DNA of 64,000 bases from a virus. The notes under the pieces are model-generated. The model was given only the letters and a program-made list of their open reading frames with translations. It did no database searches and was not told where the DNA came from. The stretch covers positions 1-64,000 of the IMG/VR virus record IMGVR_UViG_3300025617_000909; one strand, given 5' to 3'. The position numbers and the translations under genes were made by a program. Shown piece after piece: positions 33,723 through 41,423 of the stretch; the first letter of the stretch is position 1; every line of letters starts with the position of its first letter.

Positions 33723-35288
33723 ATGAATAAATCACTCAAAATAGTAATCGTCGGCGGAGGATCCGCAGGATGGTTAACTGCCGGATGGTTAAGCGTCTTT
33801 CAAAAAGATTGTGAAATCGAAGTAATAGAATCTGATACAATATCCACAATAGGTGTAGGTGAAAGTGTTACACCTCACGTTGATTTATTTTTATCAGACA
33901 TGGGAATTGATAGACATCATTGGATGAGAACCACAAATAGTGTTTATAAATTAGCAAATAAATTTACTAATTGGGTTAGTAATTCGGGAGAAACTGAATA
34001 TTTTAGTTTTAATTACACGTTACCTGCTGACAGTTTATATCAAGATATTACAAAATATTTTAATAAGACTCAATTATCTGAAAGTATTGATTTAAGAAAT
34101 ACAGATATTTTGTATTCTCTAATTAAAAATAATAAATTAGAAAAATTTGACAAGTATTTTAATCCGCAGTACTGTTATATGGAAAACAATACTTGTCATA
34201 TAAAAGATCAAATTAATTGTTTAAATCAATTAGGTTCAATTAGTCAACATATCAACGCCGAACAATTAGGAACATATATCAAAGATCACATTGCTATTCC
34301 TAACGGTGTAAAGTCTACCATAGCAACAATTAAAAAAGTAATAAGAGTTCCAGGAAACATACAATTAGTTAATCATTTAGTAACTGAAAAGGATGAGTTG
34401 ATTGCTGGAGATCTTTTTATAGATTGTTCAGGATTCAAAAGAGTTTTAATGAACTCTTATCCTTTAGAAGTACACAAATACAAAGATCATCCTATCAACA
34501 GTAGTATAGTTGCGCAAACTGAATATCAAGATCCTACCAACGAATTAGTTAACTATACACAAAGTATTGCTAGAGAGAATGGGTGGCAGTTTAAAATTGG
34601 ACTTTACAACAGAATGGGCAACGGCTATTGTTTCAGCGATGCTCACGAAACTCAAGCAGATAAAAAATTTAGTTCGTTTGTAACTAATTTAAAAAACGAA
34701 CCTAGACTGATAAAATGGACTCCAGAAAGACTTGTAGCACCTGGAAAAGAAAATGTAGCCGCTATTGGTTTGAGTTCTGGATTTGTAGAACCCTTAGAAG
34801 CCAATGCTCTTTATACAATTATTACTGGTATTAAATTGCTTGATACAACTATTAACAAATACAAAATTACCAGCAGGTTTGATTGGTCTGATTACAATAA
34901 AAAACTTACACATACTATAGATGATATTGCTGATTTTCTAATAGTTCATTATACTCTTAGTCAAAGACAAGATACTGAATTTTGGAAAGATATGCGAGAG
35001 ATTGGCAAGACCGACAATCACGAACAATTGATTAAAGACAAGTATTATGATATACGAAACACAATGGGTTATGCGAGTCATAACCATACTATGTTTCCTG
35101 ACTATATGTGGATACAATTAGCAACTCATTATAACATAGACATGGATATTCAAGTTGATAATGAGTTGCTAGAGCTAGGACTACTAGAATTTAAACACAA
35201 TTATAAAAAGCATTCACTAATTAGTAAAAGTACTTTAAATAATTATGAATGGATTAACAAAGTAATTTTCGGATCTTCCGGTTCGTGA
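33723..35288 (+). CDS. Tryptophan-halogenase-like flavoprotein
   Basis: 521 residues from the ATG at 33723. Visible motifs: FAD-binding GGGSAGWLTA (residues 11-20), IGVGES, the catalytic-lysine region VYKLANKFTNW (Lys76, equivalent to Lys79 of PrnA/RebH), and SSGFVEPLEANALY with the conserved Glu. The usual WxWxIP motif is replaced by GWQFKIGLYNRMG. Flavin-dependent halogenases oxidise halide with FADH2 to chlorinate or brominate an indole; substrate here is unknown. A flavin reductase was not seen. Confidence 0.85.
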   Translation: MNKSLKIVIVGGGSAGWLTAGWLSVFQKDCEIEVIESDTISTIGVGESVTPHVDLFLSDMGIDRHHWMRTTNSVYKLANKFTNWVSNSGETEYFSFNYTLPADSLYQDITKYFNKTQLSESIDLRNTDILYSLIKNNKLEKFDKYFNPQYCYMENNTCHIKDQINCLNQLGSISQHINAEQLGTYIKDHIAIPNGVKSTIATIKKVIRVPGNIQLVNHLVTEKDELIAGDLFIDCSGFKRVLMNSYPLEVHKYKDHPINSSIVAQTEYQDPTNELVNYTQSIARENGWQFKIGLYNRMGNGYCFSDAHETQADKKFSSFVTNLKNEPRLIKWTPERLVAPGKENVAAIGLSSGFVEPLEANALYTIITGIKLLDTTINKYKITSRFDWSDYNKKLTHTIDDIADFLIVHYTLSQRQDTEFWKDMREIGKTDNHEQLIKDKYYDIRNTMGYASHNHTMFPDYMWIQLATHYNIDMDIQVDNELLELGLLEFKHNYKKHSLISKSTLNNYEWINKVIFGSSGS

Positions 35289-35566
35289 TATTGTACTGTC
35301 GCTTTAAAGTTTTCTAGATCAGGTATCCCTGCTAATTCTAGTTCTATAGTTAAGTTATCGCTCATATACGGATCATCTTCACCCGAACCGTCGATCACAA
35401 ATACAATTTCTACATCACTAAAATCGTTAAACTTAGCAGGATCAACAATATCTCCTACAAGATACATTCCTAATAGATTTTCTCCTATTAGCGTATCCTC
35501 TGCTACGTGTTTAATATCTTTTCTACGAGCAACGAATCGCTCGATCATAACTTCTCTATAATCCAT
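35243..35566 (-). CDS. Possible minimal nucleotidyltransferase-like protein
   Basis: 107 residues from the ATG at 35566, two bases after the preceding stop (TAATATG). The segment YLVGDIVDP followed by DFSDVEIVFVID resembles the G(S)x10-DxD pattern of nucleotidyltransferases, but the motif is imperfect, so the call is weak. The 3' end overlaps the halogenase 3' end by 46 bases on the other strand. Confidence 0.45.
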   Translation of the reverse strand: MDYREVMIERFVARRKDIKHVAEDTLIGENLLGMYLVGDIVDPAKFNDFSDVEIVFVIDGSGEDDPYMSDNLTIELELAGIPDLENFKATVQYHEPEDPKITLLIHS

Positions 35567-35567
35567 A

Positions 35568-36182
35568 TTACATTCTATATTTTTGAAAATATTCTTTGGT
35601 AAACTTAATTTCAGCTTCTCTGTTTTCCCAAATAATATTGTTAGTATTCCTATGATTACGCCTAGCCTCCCAACTGCATAATCCCATCTCGCCGAAGTCT
35701 TGTTCTTTACCGAAGTCTTCTCCGCCATAATTTTTTGCTATAAATCCGATTGGTGCCCTAACACCGTATCTATGATGAATAGCATCTCTAACAGACCAGT
35801 CAAGTATGTAATCTTTAGTTACTACAACACAATGACTATCAACTACACCATTGTGTGTAACGTTCATTGGTTCTCCAATGATTTGTTTCCAACCTTTTTC
35901 AAGATGGGTGTAGTAAGAGATTACTTGTTTACAATGAGCTTCAATGCCATGTAGTCTTAAAACTCTTCGTAAAAAATAACTAGTAAAGAAACACTTATCG
36001 CCGTTAGCATGAAGATGTCCATTGCTCCAGAAACGATAATATATTTCTAATATTTTGTGATTCATTGTAGAAAAATCAAGTTCTGTTGATAATGCTAGTC
36101 CAAGATCTAATGGATCATAAAGTACCCGATGAGAAAATTCTTCTCTATCAAAGTAAGGTGGTGATTTTGAGTTTTCATCCAT
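35568..36182 (-). CDS. Transglutaminase-like cysteine-protease-fold protein
   Basis: 204 residues. GDKCFFTSYFLRRVLRLHGIEA, then VVDSHCVVV and DYILDWS give Cys64, His117 and Asp128 in the order and context of transglutaminase-like proteins (Cys at a helix start, His and Asp on following strands). It could cleave or cross-link amide bonds. The start directly follows the stop of the neighbouring gene. Confidence 0.6.
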   Translation of the reverse strand: MDENSKSPPYFDREEFSHRVLYDPLDLGLALSTELDFSTMNHKILEIYYRFWSNGHLHANGDKCFFTSYFLRRVLRLHGIEAHCKQVISYYTHLEKGWKQIIGEPMNVTHNGVVDSHCVVVTKDYILDWSVRDAIHHRYGVRAPIGFIAKNYGGEDFGKEQDFGEMGLCSWEARRNHRNTNNIIWENREAEIKFTKEYFQKYRM

Positions 36183-36185
36183 ATA

Positions 36186-36899
36186 TTAACTATTTTCCCA
36201 TAAATGAATAGAGTATCCTTTGCCGTTGCCGTCACCACCATTGTTATCGATTTCTACTCCATCGTAGTGTAATTCAGTAACAATGTCCTCACCGTTAGGA
36301 TATTCTGTTGTAAAAATTTTTAATTTAGCAGGGTCAAACTCTCCGTGAGTTTCAATCATGCCATCGAAGAATGTGCCTTTTTCTGAACTATAAAACTGTA
36401 ATACATATTTGTCGCCGTAGTTATCAACACAACCCATCTCAACAATGTCGAGATAATCTTCTCGACCTTCGTTTAAAGTTTCAATCCATTCACTGATGTC
36501 TTTGGCGTCAACAACAGATTTGATAACGCCACTGCTCCATTCAGCATTTTTTACTTCGTCTATACTTAGGTTACCGTGATCGTATGAAACACCGTATTGA
36601 TGTTCAAACTCATCATGATGTTCGTACCAAGGCCGAGCATCGCCCTCTTCATCGTACATAAAGTGAGCTTCGTCAGGAATATTAGTCCATTCAGACTTTT
36701 CTTTTTCTTCTGCTTCTAGCATATATTCCATGATATTTTCTTCGCCGTTTTCATCCATTTCGGCTTTCCAGTAATCGTACTGTGCTTTATTCAAATTGAT
36801 GTAAGCTGATTCTCCACCATAACCCCAAAGGGTCACACTGTAAAATCGAGGATCTTTTAGATGATCAATCAGCTCTTGTTTTTCTTGCGGCGATGCCAT
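36186..36899 (-). CDS. Hypothetical acidic protein
   Basis: 237 residues, very acidic (many Glu/Asp), with a possible fold in the C-terminal 120 residues (EWIETLNEGREDYLDIVEMG). No recognised domain. GGAGAAAG before the ATG. Overlaps the upstream 73-residue gene by 35 bases. Confidence 0.65.
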   Translation of the reverse strand: MASPQEKQELIDHLKDPRFYSVTLWGYGGESAYINLNKAQYDYWKAEMDENGEENIMEYMLEAEEKEKSEWTNIPDEAHFMYDEEGDARPWYEHHDEFEHQYGVSYDHGNLSIDEVKNAEWSSGVIKSVVDAKDISEWIETLNEGREDYLDIVEMGCVDNYGDKYVLQFYSSEKGTFFDGMIETHGEFDPAKLKIFTTEYPNGEDIVTELHYDGVEIDNNGGDGNGKGYSIHLWENS

Positions 36900-37086
36900 G
36901 GTCTTTCTCCTTAAACAGTTTTTTCAAGTACCATTTATTTTTACGAATATACTGTTCCAATGTTAATTCGTTGTCTTTCCAAAAATAACGTTCTTCTTGG
37001 TTCTTATAAAACATTTCATTACAAAACCATCTAAACGTGTTTGGATCAGGTAATCTAAATATCGGTTCAATGTTTTCATCGTTCAT
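36865..37086 (-). CDS. Small hypothetical protein, leaderless early gene
   Basis: 73 residues (MNDENIEPIFRLPDP, later WFCNEMFYKNQEERYFWKDNE). No known domain. Its ATG lies 6 nt after CATAAT of a TTGACT-17-CATAAT promoter and overlaps the preceding stop, so it can be read through or expressed leaderless. Confidence 0.6.
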   Translation of the reverse strand: MNDENIEPIFRLPDPNTFRWFCNEMFYKNQEERYFWKDNELTLEQYIRKNKWYLKKLFKEKDHGIAARKTRAD

Positions 37087-37517
37087 GTTACAATTATGCT
37101 ATCATTGTTGAATAAAGTCAAGTCTTTATCTTCAGTCCAGAACACATTTTTTATTCCAAAATCATCAATAACACATTGACAACCGGCACAGGGTTTAGCA
37201 AGCCCGTGTATCCACTTCTTAGACTTAATATAAGGGCGTTTAACACGCACTACGTATAAGTCGCACTCTTTGAGCTGTTGCTTGTCAATTAACCGCAGAG
37301 CGTTGCGTATAGCGTCTACTTCAGCATGCATATACAACTGGTCGTGGCGATACCCTTGACCCATCATCATAGGATGTGTTTTCTGTTGATTAACACCAGT
37401 AGCTATCAAGTTTTTTCGATAAATGATACCTGCGGCCATAGGTACTCTTCGGTTATCTACATAGCCGCCTGTTTCGATCGCAAGGCGTGTAAGTACTTTA
37501 GTAATCTTGCTGTTCAT
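37083..37517 (-). CDS. Cytidine/dCMP deaminase-like protein
   Basis: 144 residues with the zinc-deaminase motifs HAEVDAIRNAL (His-Ala-Glu) and PCAGCQCVI (PCxxC). This is a second, divergent deaminase beside the dCMP deaminase at 60.8 kb. Substrate (nucleotide or RNA base) is not clear. Confidence 0.8.
   Translation of the reverse strand: MNSKITKVLTRLAIETGGYVDNRRVPMAAGIIYRKNLIATGVNQQKTHPMMMGQGYRHDQLYMHAEVDAIRNALRLIDKQQLKECDLYVVRVKRPYIKSKKWIHGLAKPCAGCQCVIDDFGIKNVFWTEDKDLTLFNNDSIIVT
37093..37121 (-). promoter_or_regulatory. Sigma70 promoter, leaderless start
   Basis: TTGACT (37116-37121), 17 nt, CATAAT (37093-37098), 6 nt, then the ATG at 37086. Confidence 0.6.
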
Positions 37518-37518
37518 G

Positions 37519-38082
37519 CTAAACGTAGATATCGTAGTTGACTATACATCGCGGCCCTTTTTTCGGTATGCCGCCACCGTGTTTTATAGACCCGTCAAAA
37601 AGAACTGCTCTGCCTTTTTTAGGTTCTACAGATTCTATAATGTTTCCAAAGTCATCAAAAAAGACAGTTGGTCCATCAGCATCGTTTACATAATAAATTA
37701 CAACCATGTGCTTGCCTTGTAGGTCGACATGGGGAGCATAGTGATCTAAATCAGTTTCGTGAGGAACTGTGATATAGATTCTTCCAACTAAAATTTCTTT
37801 TAATTCTAAATTATGTGTGTTACAAACTGCCTGCGGAACCATGGCAAAGTTTTCTAAATGTTCGCTTAATGCTGTATGCGATTTAAGAACATGTACAAAA
37901 CTAAGCGGCGACTGTCCTTGTTCTTGTGCTGTAGTTTCATACTTACATTTAAAAGGAACTGTAGGATAAATGAACTCCTCTCCTTTTAAACCCAAGGTGG
38001 CTAGTTCATAATAGTCTTGTAGGTAAGATGGGATAAGATCATCATAAACTTTAATTAGCGGTTTTGTCGTCTTCAACATCAT
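37519..38082 (-). CDS. 2OG-Fe(II) oxygenase (prolyl-4-hydroxylase-like)
   Basis: 187 residues with the iron triad His118-x-Asp120 (HYAPHVDL) and His168 (SIKHGGG), plus Arg178 for 2-oxoglutarate. Such enzymes are common in marine phages. Substrate unknown. Overlaps the upstream gene by 32 bases. Confidence 0.8.
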   Translation of the reverse strand: MMLKTTKPLIKVYDDLIPSYLQDYYELATLGLKGEEFIYPTVPFKCKYETTAQEQGQSPLSFVHVLKSHTALSEHLENFAMVPQAVCNTHNLELKEILVGRIYITVPHETDLDHYAPHVDLQGKHMVVIYYVNDADGPTVFFDDFGNIIESVEPKKGRAVLFDGSIKHGGGIPKKGPRCIVNYDIYV

Positions 38083-38464
38083 CGTGGCACAATGCTTCTA
38101 CTGTTTTATAATGTTCGTATGCTTTACGAAGGGCTTCAAATTTTTCTAGTTTATCTGGATCTGGTTGTAGAATAGCCAAACGCTTTTCCATTGTGTCCAT
38201 GAATGTTTTTAAACTACGATTTCCAATCTTAACATCGCCCTTGTCATTGATATTAAGATCACCTTCGGCAATGGTAATACCGCTATCAAAGTCATTAATA
38301 GTATCGAAGGTAAATGATGTAGGATATGTATCCGTTGTAGTATATGTAGTGGCATAACTGCCAGTGGAATCAATAGTTCCACCGACAGTCAATCCATCGA
38401 TGCTACCAGCTACATGATAGTCTGGTATGTTAATCGTGTAAGTCTTGGTATCATCGTTTTCCAT
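38051..38464 (-). CDS. Hypothetical phage protein, beta N-terminus and coiled-coil C-terminus
   Basis: 137 residues. Residues 10-65 are Thr/Gly-rich beta (HVAGSIDGLTVGGTIDS), then GDLNINDKGDVKIGNRSL, and the last 45 are helical. Could be a structural or regulatory protein; no domain recognised. Confidence 0.6.
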   Translation of the reverse strand: MENDDTKTYTINIPDYHVAGSIDGLTVGGTIDSTGSYATTYTTTDTYPTSFTFDTINDFDSGITIAEGDLNINDKGDVKIGNRSLKTFMDTMEKRLAILQPDPDKLEKFEALRKAYEHYKTVEALCHDDVEDDKTAN

Positions 38465-38466
38465 AA

Positions 38467-38658
38467 TTAGGCCTTGGCTTCTTTACGTGAGTTTTTTTCT
38501 TCGGTAATCTCTGCTCTGCGTGTTTTTGCGAGCTTGGTTACTTCTTGAAGAGCCTTACGAGCTCTTGTACCAGCGGCTGCATTACCGCTGTCGAACTTTT
38601 CGTTTTCAGCTAAGAATGCTTCAAACTGTTCTCTGATTTGTTCTACTGTCTGTGACAT
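38467..38658 (-). CDS. Histone H1-like (Hc1-type) small protein
   Basis: 63 residues. The stretch NAAAGTRARKALQEVTKLAK matches the short GNKAAGTRARKAL-type motif found in bacterial histone-H1-like proteins and in marine T4-like phages. Basic helical, likely DNA binding or a nucleoid role. GAGG before the ATG. Confidence 0.65.
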   Translation of the reverse strand: MSQTVEQIREQFEAFLAENEKFDSGNAAAGTRARKALQEVTKLAKTRRAEITEEKNSRKEAKA

Positions 38659-38702
38659 GTTTTTTCCTCTTTATTAAAGTTATAATACTTATGACTGTAT
38701 TA

Positions 38703-38817
38703 TGGTGCGGCTGGTAGGATTCGAACCTACAAAGGACAATCTGACTACGTCATATCCCCATCCCCTTTCTAGCCTATGGGACTAGCGGGAGGTCTGCCAT
38801 GTTCCACTCACAGCCAC
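38703..38817 (-). ncRNA. Atypical tRNA-like RNA
   Basis: Minus strand. A 7-bp acceptor stem (GTGGCTG with CAGCCGC), encoded ACCA and a normal T arm (GTAGG-TTCGAAT-CCTAC) are clear. A D-arm-like segment (GTGGAACATGGCAGAC) resembles tRNA-Leu. The RNA is about 115 nt, much longer than the 85-90 of class II tRNAs. The anticodon arm is ambiguous: CTAGT/GCTAG can close a 7-nt loop reading CAT but without U33. AAAGG and CCTTT flank a very long variable region with an inner TGAC-GTA-GTCA hairpin. The promoter at 38824-38852 would start transcription exactly at the 5' end. Confidence 0.65.
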
Positions 38818-38823
38818 TTTCAT

Positions 38824-38852
38824 AGTATAGCACAAGTTATATTTAAGATCAA
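38824..38852 (-). promoter_or_regulatory. Sigma70 promoter of the tRNA-like RNA
   Basis: TTGATC (38847-38852), 17 nt, TATACT (38824-38829). Six nt further is the first base of the RNA at 38817. Confidence 0.7.
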
Positions 38853-38868
38853 GTCTTTTTTATCCATT

Positions 38869-39303
38869 CTAATTCCGACGCATATTAGCAATTTCTTTGG
38901 CTTGATCTGTCCCTCGCATTACAGGAACTGCGTTACTTTTGTGCATAGTAGCAATTCCTACAATTAGATCACCTGTGTATTTTACAGGTTCTTTCTTAGT
39001 CGCGACACCACCGACACCATTACCTAGACTTGGAATATTCGGTGTTTCTCTTCGATACCCATAGTCTGGAACAAACGGCTTTGTATCTACTGTTTTTTTA
39101 CGTGGCTTGTATTCCCCGCGAATATAAGAAATGTAATCTTCAAAATTTTTAAATTGTAAATCATGTAAATGTTTACGTCGCATACTTTTATTATGCTGTC
39201 TCCATTGTACTTCTAATTCTTGGAGACGTTTTTGTGTTAGTTTTTTATGCTTAGGTTTTTTGGTATTAATTGTAGATAAACCCTGGGCCAAGTGCATAGT
39301 CAT
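38869..39303 (-). CDS. Conserved phage protein, basic N-terminus
   Basis: 144 residues, with a basic helical segment (KKPKHKKLTQKRLQELEVQWRQ) and a later ordered part (KYTGDLIVGIATMHKSNAVPV). Similar small basic proteins are conserved in T4-like marine phages. AGGAG lies upstream, and a strong promoter with an inverted repeat precedes it. Confidence 0.65.
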   Translation of the reverse strand: MTMHLAQGLSTINTKKPKHKKLTQKRLQELEVQWRQHNKSMRRKHLHDLQFKNFEDYISYIRGEYKPRKKTVDTKPFVPDYGYRRETPNIPSLGNGVGGVATKKEPVKYTGDLIVGIATMHKSNAVPVMRGTDQAKEIANMRRN

Positions 39304-39307
39304 AAAA

Positions 39308-39350
39308 ATACTCCTGAGTAGTTACTAACATAATAACTATACAGGAGTAT
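39308..39350. promoter_or_regulatory. Nested inverted repeats around a promoter
   Basis: Outer arms ATACTCCTG (39308-39316) and CAGGAGTAT (39342-39350); inner arms AGTTA (39320-39324) and TAACT (39334-39338). The left outer arm holds the ribosome-binding site and the right arm lies in the promoter spacer. Could be an operator. Confidence 0.5.
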
Positions 39351-39364
39351 TAGTGGTTTGTCAA
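39336..39364 (-). promoter_or_regulatory. Sigma70 early promoter
   Basis: TTGACA (39359-39364), 17 nt, TATAGT (39336-39341), reading toward the 144-residue gene. Confidence 0.75.
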
Positions 39365-39380
39365 CGTTTAATTTGCCAAA

Positions 39381-39989
39381 TTAGGCGTCAGCAAGTTCCT
39401 TGATAAATTCAAAAGTTTCTTGCTTGGTATCATTATCTATTAGACAACTGATACAATTTTCCGGTGATGTTTCACCGTAAGGATCGCTGTCTTTGCCTTC
39501 ATCATTAATGCCAGGCTCTTCAAACCAATTTTCAATAACACCGTCATTGACGATCATAGCATAACGCCACGAACGCATACCAAACCCTAAATGCGACTTG
39601 TCAATCAACATCCCCATTCTGCGGGTAAAGTTACCAGAACCGTCTGGAATAAATTTAATATTTTTAATCTCTTGATCGATCATCCACTTGCGCATAACAA
39701 AGGTGTCGTTAACAGAAATAACATAAACTTCATCAATGCCAAGCTCTTTGATCTTTTCATAGTTTTCTTCGAAACCCGGAACTTGATAAGTCGAGCAAGT
39801 TGGTGTAAATGCTCCTGGTAGGGAGAATACTAAAACTCGCTTGCCTTTAAAAATGTCATCAGTTGTAACATCTTTCCATTCAAATGGATTTTCGCTACCG
39901 TTTGTTTTGTCAACATAGGTAATAGGTTGTCCGTCAGTACGAACACGATATTTAAAGGTAACCGATGGTACCTTAGCGCCTTTAATCAT
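39381..39989 (-). CDS. Peroxiredoxin (Prx5-like)
   Basis: 202 residues. The active-site segment LPGAFTPTCSTYQVPGF holds the peroxidatic Cys65 in PxxxTxxC. The core matches Prx5-type atypical peroxiredoxins. There is an extra C-terminal CxxC (Cys179-Cys182) that could serve as resolving or electron-accepting thiols. GGAGAAAG lies before the ATG and a late promoter about 55 nt upstream. May protect the infected cell or the oxygen-sensitive radical enzymes. Confidence 0.9.
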   Translation of the reverse strand: MIKGAKVPSVTFKYRVRTDGQPITYVDKTNGSENPFEWKDVTTDDIFKGKRVLVFSLPGAFTPTCSTYQVPGFEENYEKIKELGIDEVYVISVNDTFVMRKWMIDQEIKNIKFIPDGSGNFTRRMGMLIDKSHLGFGMRSWRYAMIVNDGVIENWFEEPGINDEGKDSDPYGETSPENCISCLIDNDTKQETFEFIKELADA

Positions 39990-40043
39990 AAACTTTCTCC
40001 GATTGTGTAAAATAGAACTGAATGTTCTCTGCGTTGTAGTTAG

Positions 40044-40051
40044 TATTTACA
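40044..40051 (-). promoter_or_regulatory. Late promoter of the peroxiredoxin
   Basis: TGTAAATA on the minus strand, about 55 nt before the ATG, followed by a ribosome-binding site. Confidence 0.5.
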
Positions 40052-40089
40052 ATATAAAATTACTATAAAACCGACTTTTTCCATTTTAT

Positions 40090-40112
40090 TTTTCTATGAT
40101 AAACATAGAAAA
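40090..40112. terminator. A/T-rich hairpin
   Basis: TTTTCTATG and CATAGAAAA form a perfect 9-bp stem with loop ATAAA between the tRNA-Arg and the peroxiredoxin gene. It could terminate in either direction. A further hairpin (GTAGTATC/GATACTAC, 40168-40189) sits just after the tRNA 3' end. The rest of this 200-base gap shows only promoter-like elements. Confidence 0.5.
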
Positions 40113-40167
40113 TTTAAATTAAGTGGGCCGTCTATCTTTTACAGGCGGACGACCCAAACGCTCTGTT

Positions 40168-40189
40168 GTAGTATCTTTCGCGATACTAC
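40168..40189 (-). terminator. Hairpin after tRNA-Arg
   Basis: GTAGTATC and GATACTAC pair perfectly around TTTCGC, 4 nt beyond the encoded CCA. It may act as a processing or termination structure; no long T-run follows. Confidence 0.45.
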
Positions 40190-40193
40190 GGTT

Positions 40194-40270
40194 TGGCCTG
40201 CCCTAGAGGATTCGAACCTCTGACCCACAGCTTAGAAGGCTGTTGCTCTATCCGGCTGAGCTAAGGGCAG
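40194..40270 (-). tRNA. tRNA-Arg(TCT)
   Basis: Cloverleaf with acceptor CTGCCCT/AGGGCAG, anticodon arm ACAGC-CTTCTAA-GCTGT (anticodon TCT), T arm AGAGG-TTCGAAT-CCTCT and encoded GCCA. Codes for AGA, which A/T-rich phages use heavily. Confidence 0.95.
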
Positions 40271-40275
40271 ATGCT

Positions 40276-40485
40276 TTACTGTAGAGTTATTACACCCTCC
40301 ACAGTTTGTTTTTTAGCAGTAATAAAATCAAATATATAATCCATTGCTGCACTAATTTCTTCTAACGTCATCCAGTCTTGGTTATCTAAGATACCCTGAA
40401 TAATATCTTGAATTTCTTCTTCACTTAGTTCTTGTCGTAACGGGTGTATGCCTTCTTTAAAAGGATCAATGTATTGTAGTGTCAT
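40276..40485 (-). CDS. Small acidic hypothetical protein
   Basis: 69 residues, with a helical acidic core (LSEEEIQDIIQGILDNQDW). No domain recognised. Directly upstream of the tRNA-Arg in the same orientation, so the tRNA may be processed from its mRNA. Confidence 0.6.
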   Translation of the reverse strand: MTLQYIDPFKEGIHPLRQELSEEEIQDIIQGILDNQDWMTLEEISAAMDYIFDFITAKKQTVEGVITLQ

Positions 40486-40488
40486 GAT

Positions 40489-40842
40489 TTAAACCAGCTC
40501 TAAAAGTCCAACTATATAAATTATTGTAAGGCCTAAGTTCAAAACAAGCAAGCTCTTTTCTTTCCAAAGGAAGCCTACTGCTACCCAAATTCCATTAGCA
40601 ACAGTAAACGCATAATGGTGTAGGTTACCAGGAAGGCCGAAAAACATTTTTACTTCAGGAACAAAACTAGCCATCATAGCGGCAATAATGAGAATAACTG
40701 TTCCGGCCCATGCTAATCGTTGATACGGTTTTGTATCAGCATCGACTGCTTCATCTTTTAGTTCGTATTCATACACACTATTGTAACCTTCTGCTGAACG
40801 CATACGATCGATGATGTCTAGTTCTTTCTCTGTAGTTGCCAT
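40489..40842 (-). CDS. Membrane protein with three hydrophobic segments
   Basis: 117 residues. After a polar head there are helices WAGTVILIIAAMMASFV, YAFTVANGIWVAVGFLW and LLVLNLGLTIIYIVGLLELV. Resembles a small conserved membrane protein of T4-like marine phages. Overlaps its upstream neighbour by one base. Confidence 0.65.
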   Translation of the reverse strand: MATTEKELDIIDRMRSAEGYNSVYEYELKDEAVDADTKPYQRLAWAGTVILIIAAMMASFVPEVKMFFGLPGNLHHYAFTVANGIWVAVGFLWKEKSLLVLNLGLTIIYIVGLLELV

Positions 40843-41423
40843 TATAGGATGCCTGCCTCTGTTAGGATTTTAACAACTTCTTCGCTGAGAGGAATTTCAG
40901 TTTTAACATTTAATTCAAGAATTTCGTCAGCATACTTTTGCTTTTGCTTTTGAATTGAACGAACTTCATCTTTAAAACTTTTAATTTCTGCTCGACTTAC
41001 AACACCAGTAGTAACTTCGTCCTCTGAGTATCGACCGAAGCCGTCAGACTTGGATTCTTGATTTTTAATTTTATTAAGTTTGCCCTCTAGAATCTTTAGA
41101 TCTACAGTCTCTTTAGCTCGGGTTAGATCTCCAAGTTGCTGTAGGCGTTTTTCTGCTAGAGCTGATTGCGTTAGCAACAAGTCAATACCAGAGTTATGAT
41201 TCGCGGCCGAAACTAGTCCGCGAATATTATACAGAGCAGTTAACAAGATTGCTCGTTTACGGTCATTATTCAAAAGCTCTACATTAGCATTTTTAATTTC
41301 GATTTCAGGATCCTGAAATTCGTTAATGCTGATAGTGGTCTTCATCTCAACTTCTTTGATTGCTTCGATGATAGAATTTTGAATTGCGTTTGCTTTGCGT
41401 AAATTAATATTCATTTTCTTCAT
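40842..41423 (-). CDS. Coiled-coil phage protein
   Basis: 193 residues, mostly helical with a central segment (LLLTQSALAEKRLQQLGDLTRAK) and a charged C-terminus. Its start overlaps the omega-like gene by 20 bases, indicating translational coupling. Function unknown; perhaps it works with omega. Confidence 0.65.
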   Translation of the reverse strand: MKKMNINLRKANAIQNSIIEAIKEVEMKTTISINEFQDPEIEIKNANVELLNNDRKRAILLTALYNIRGLVSAANHNSGIDLLLTQSALAEKRLQQLGDLTRAKETVDLKILEGKLNKIKNQESKSDGFGRYSEDEVTTGVVSRAEIKSFKDEVRSIQKQKQKYADEILELNVKTEIPLSEEVVKILTEAGIL

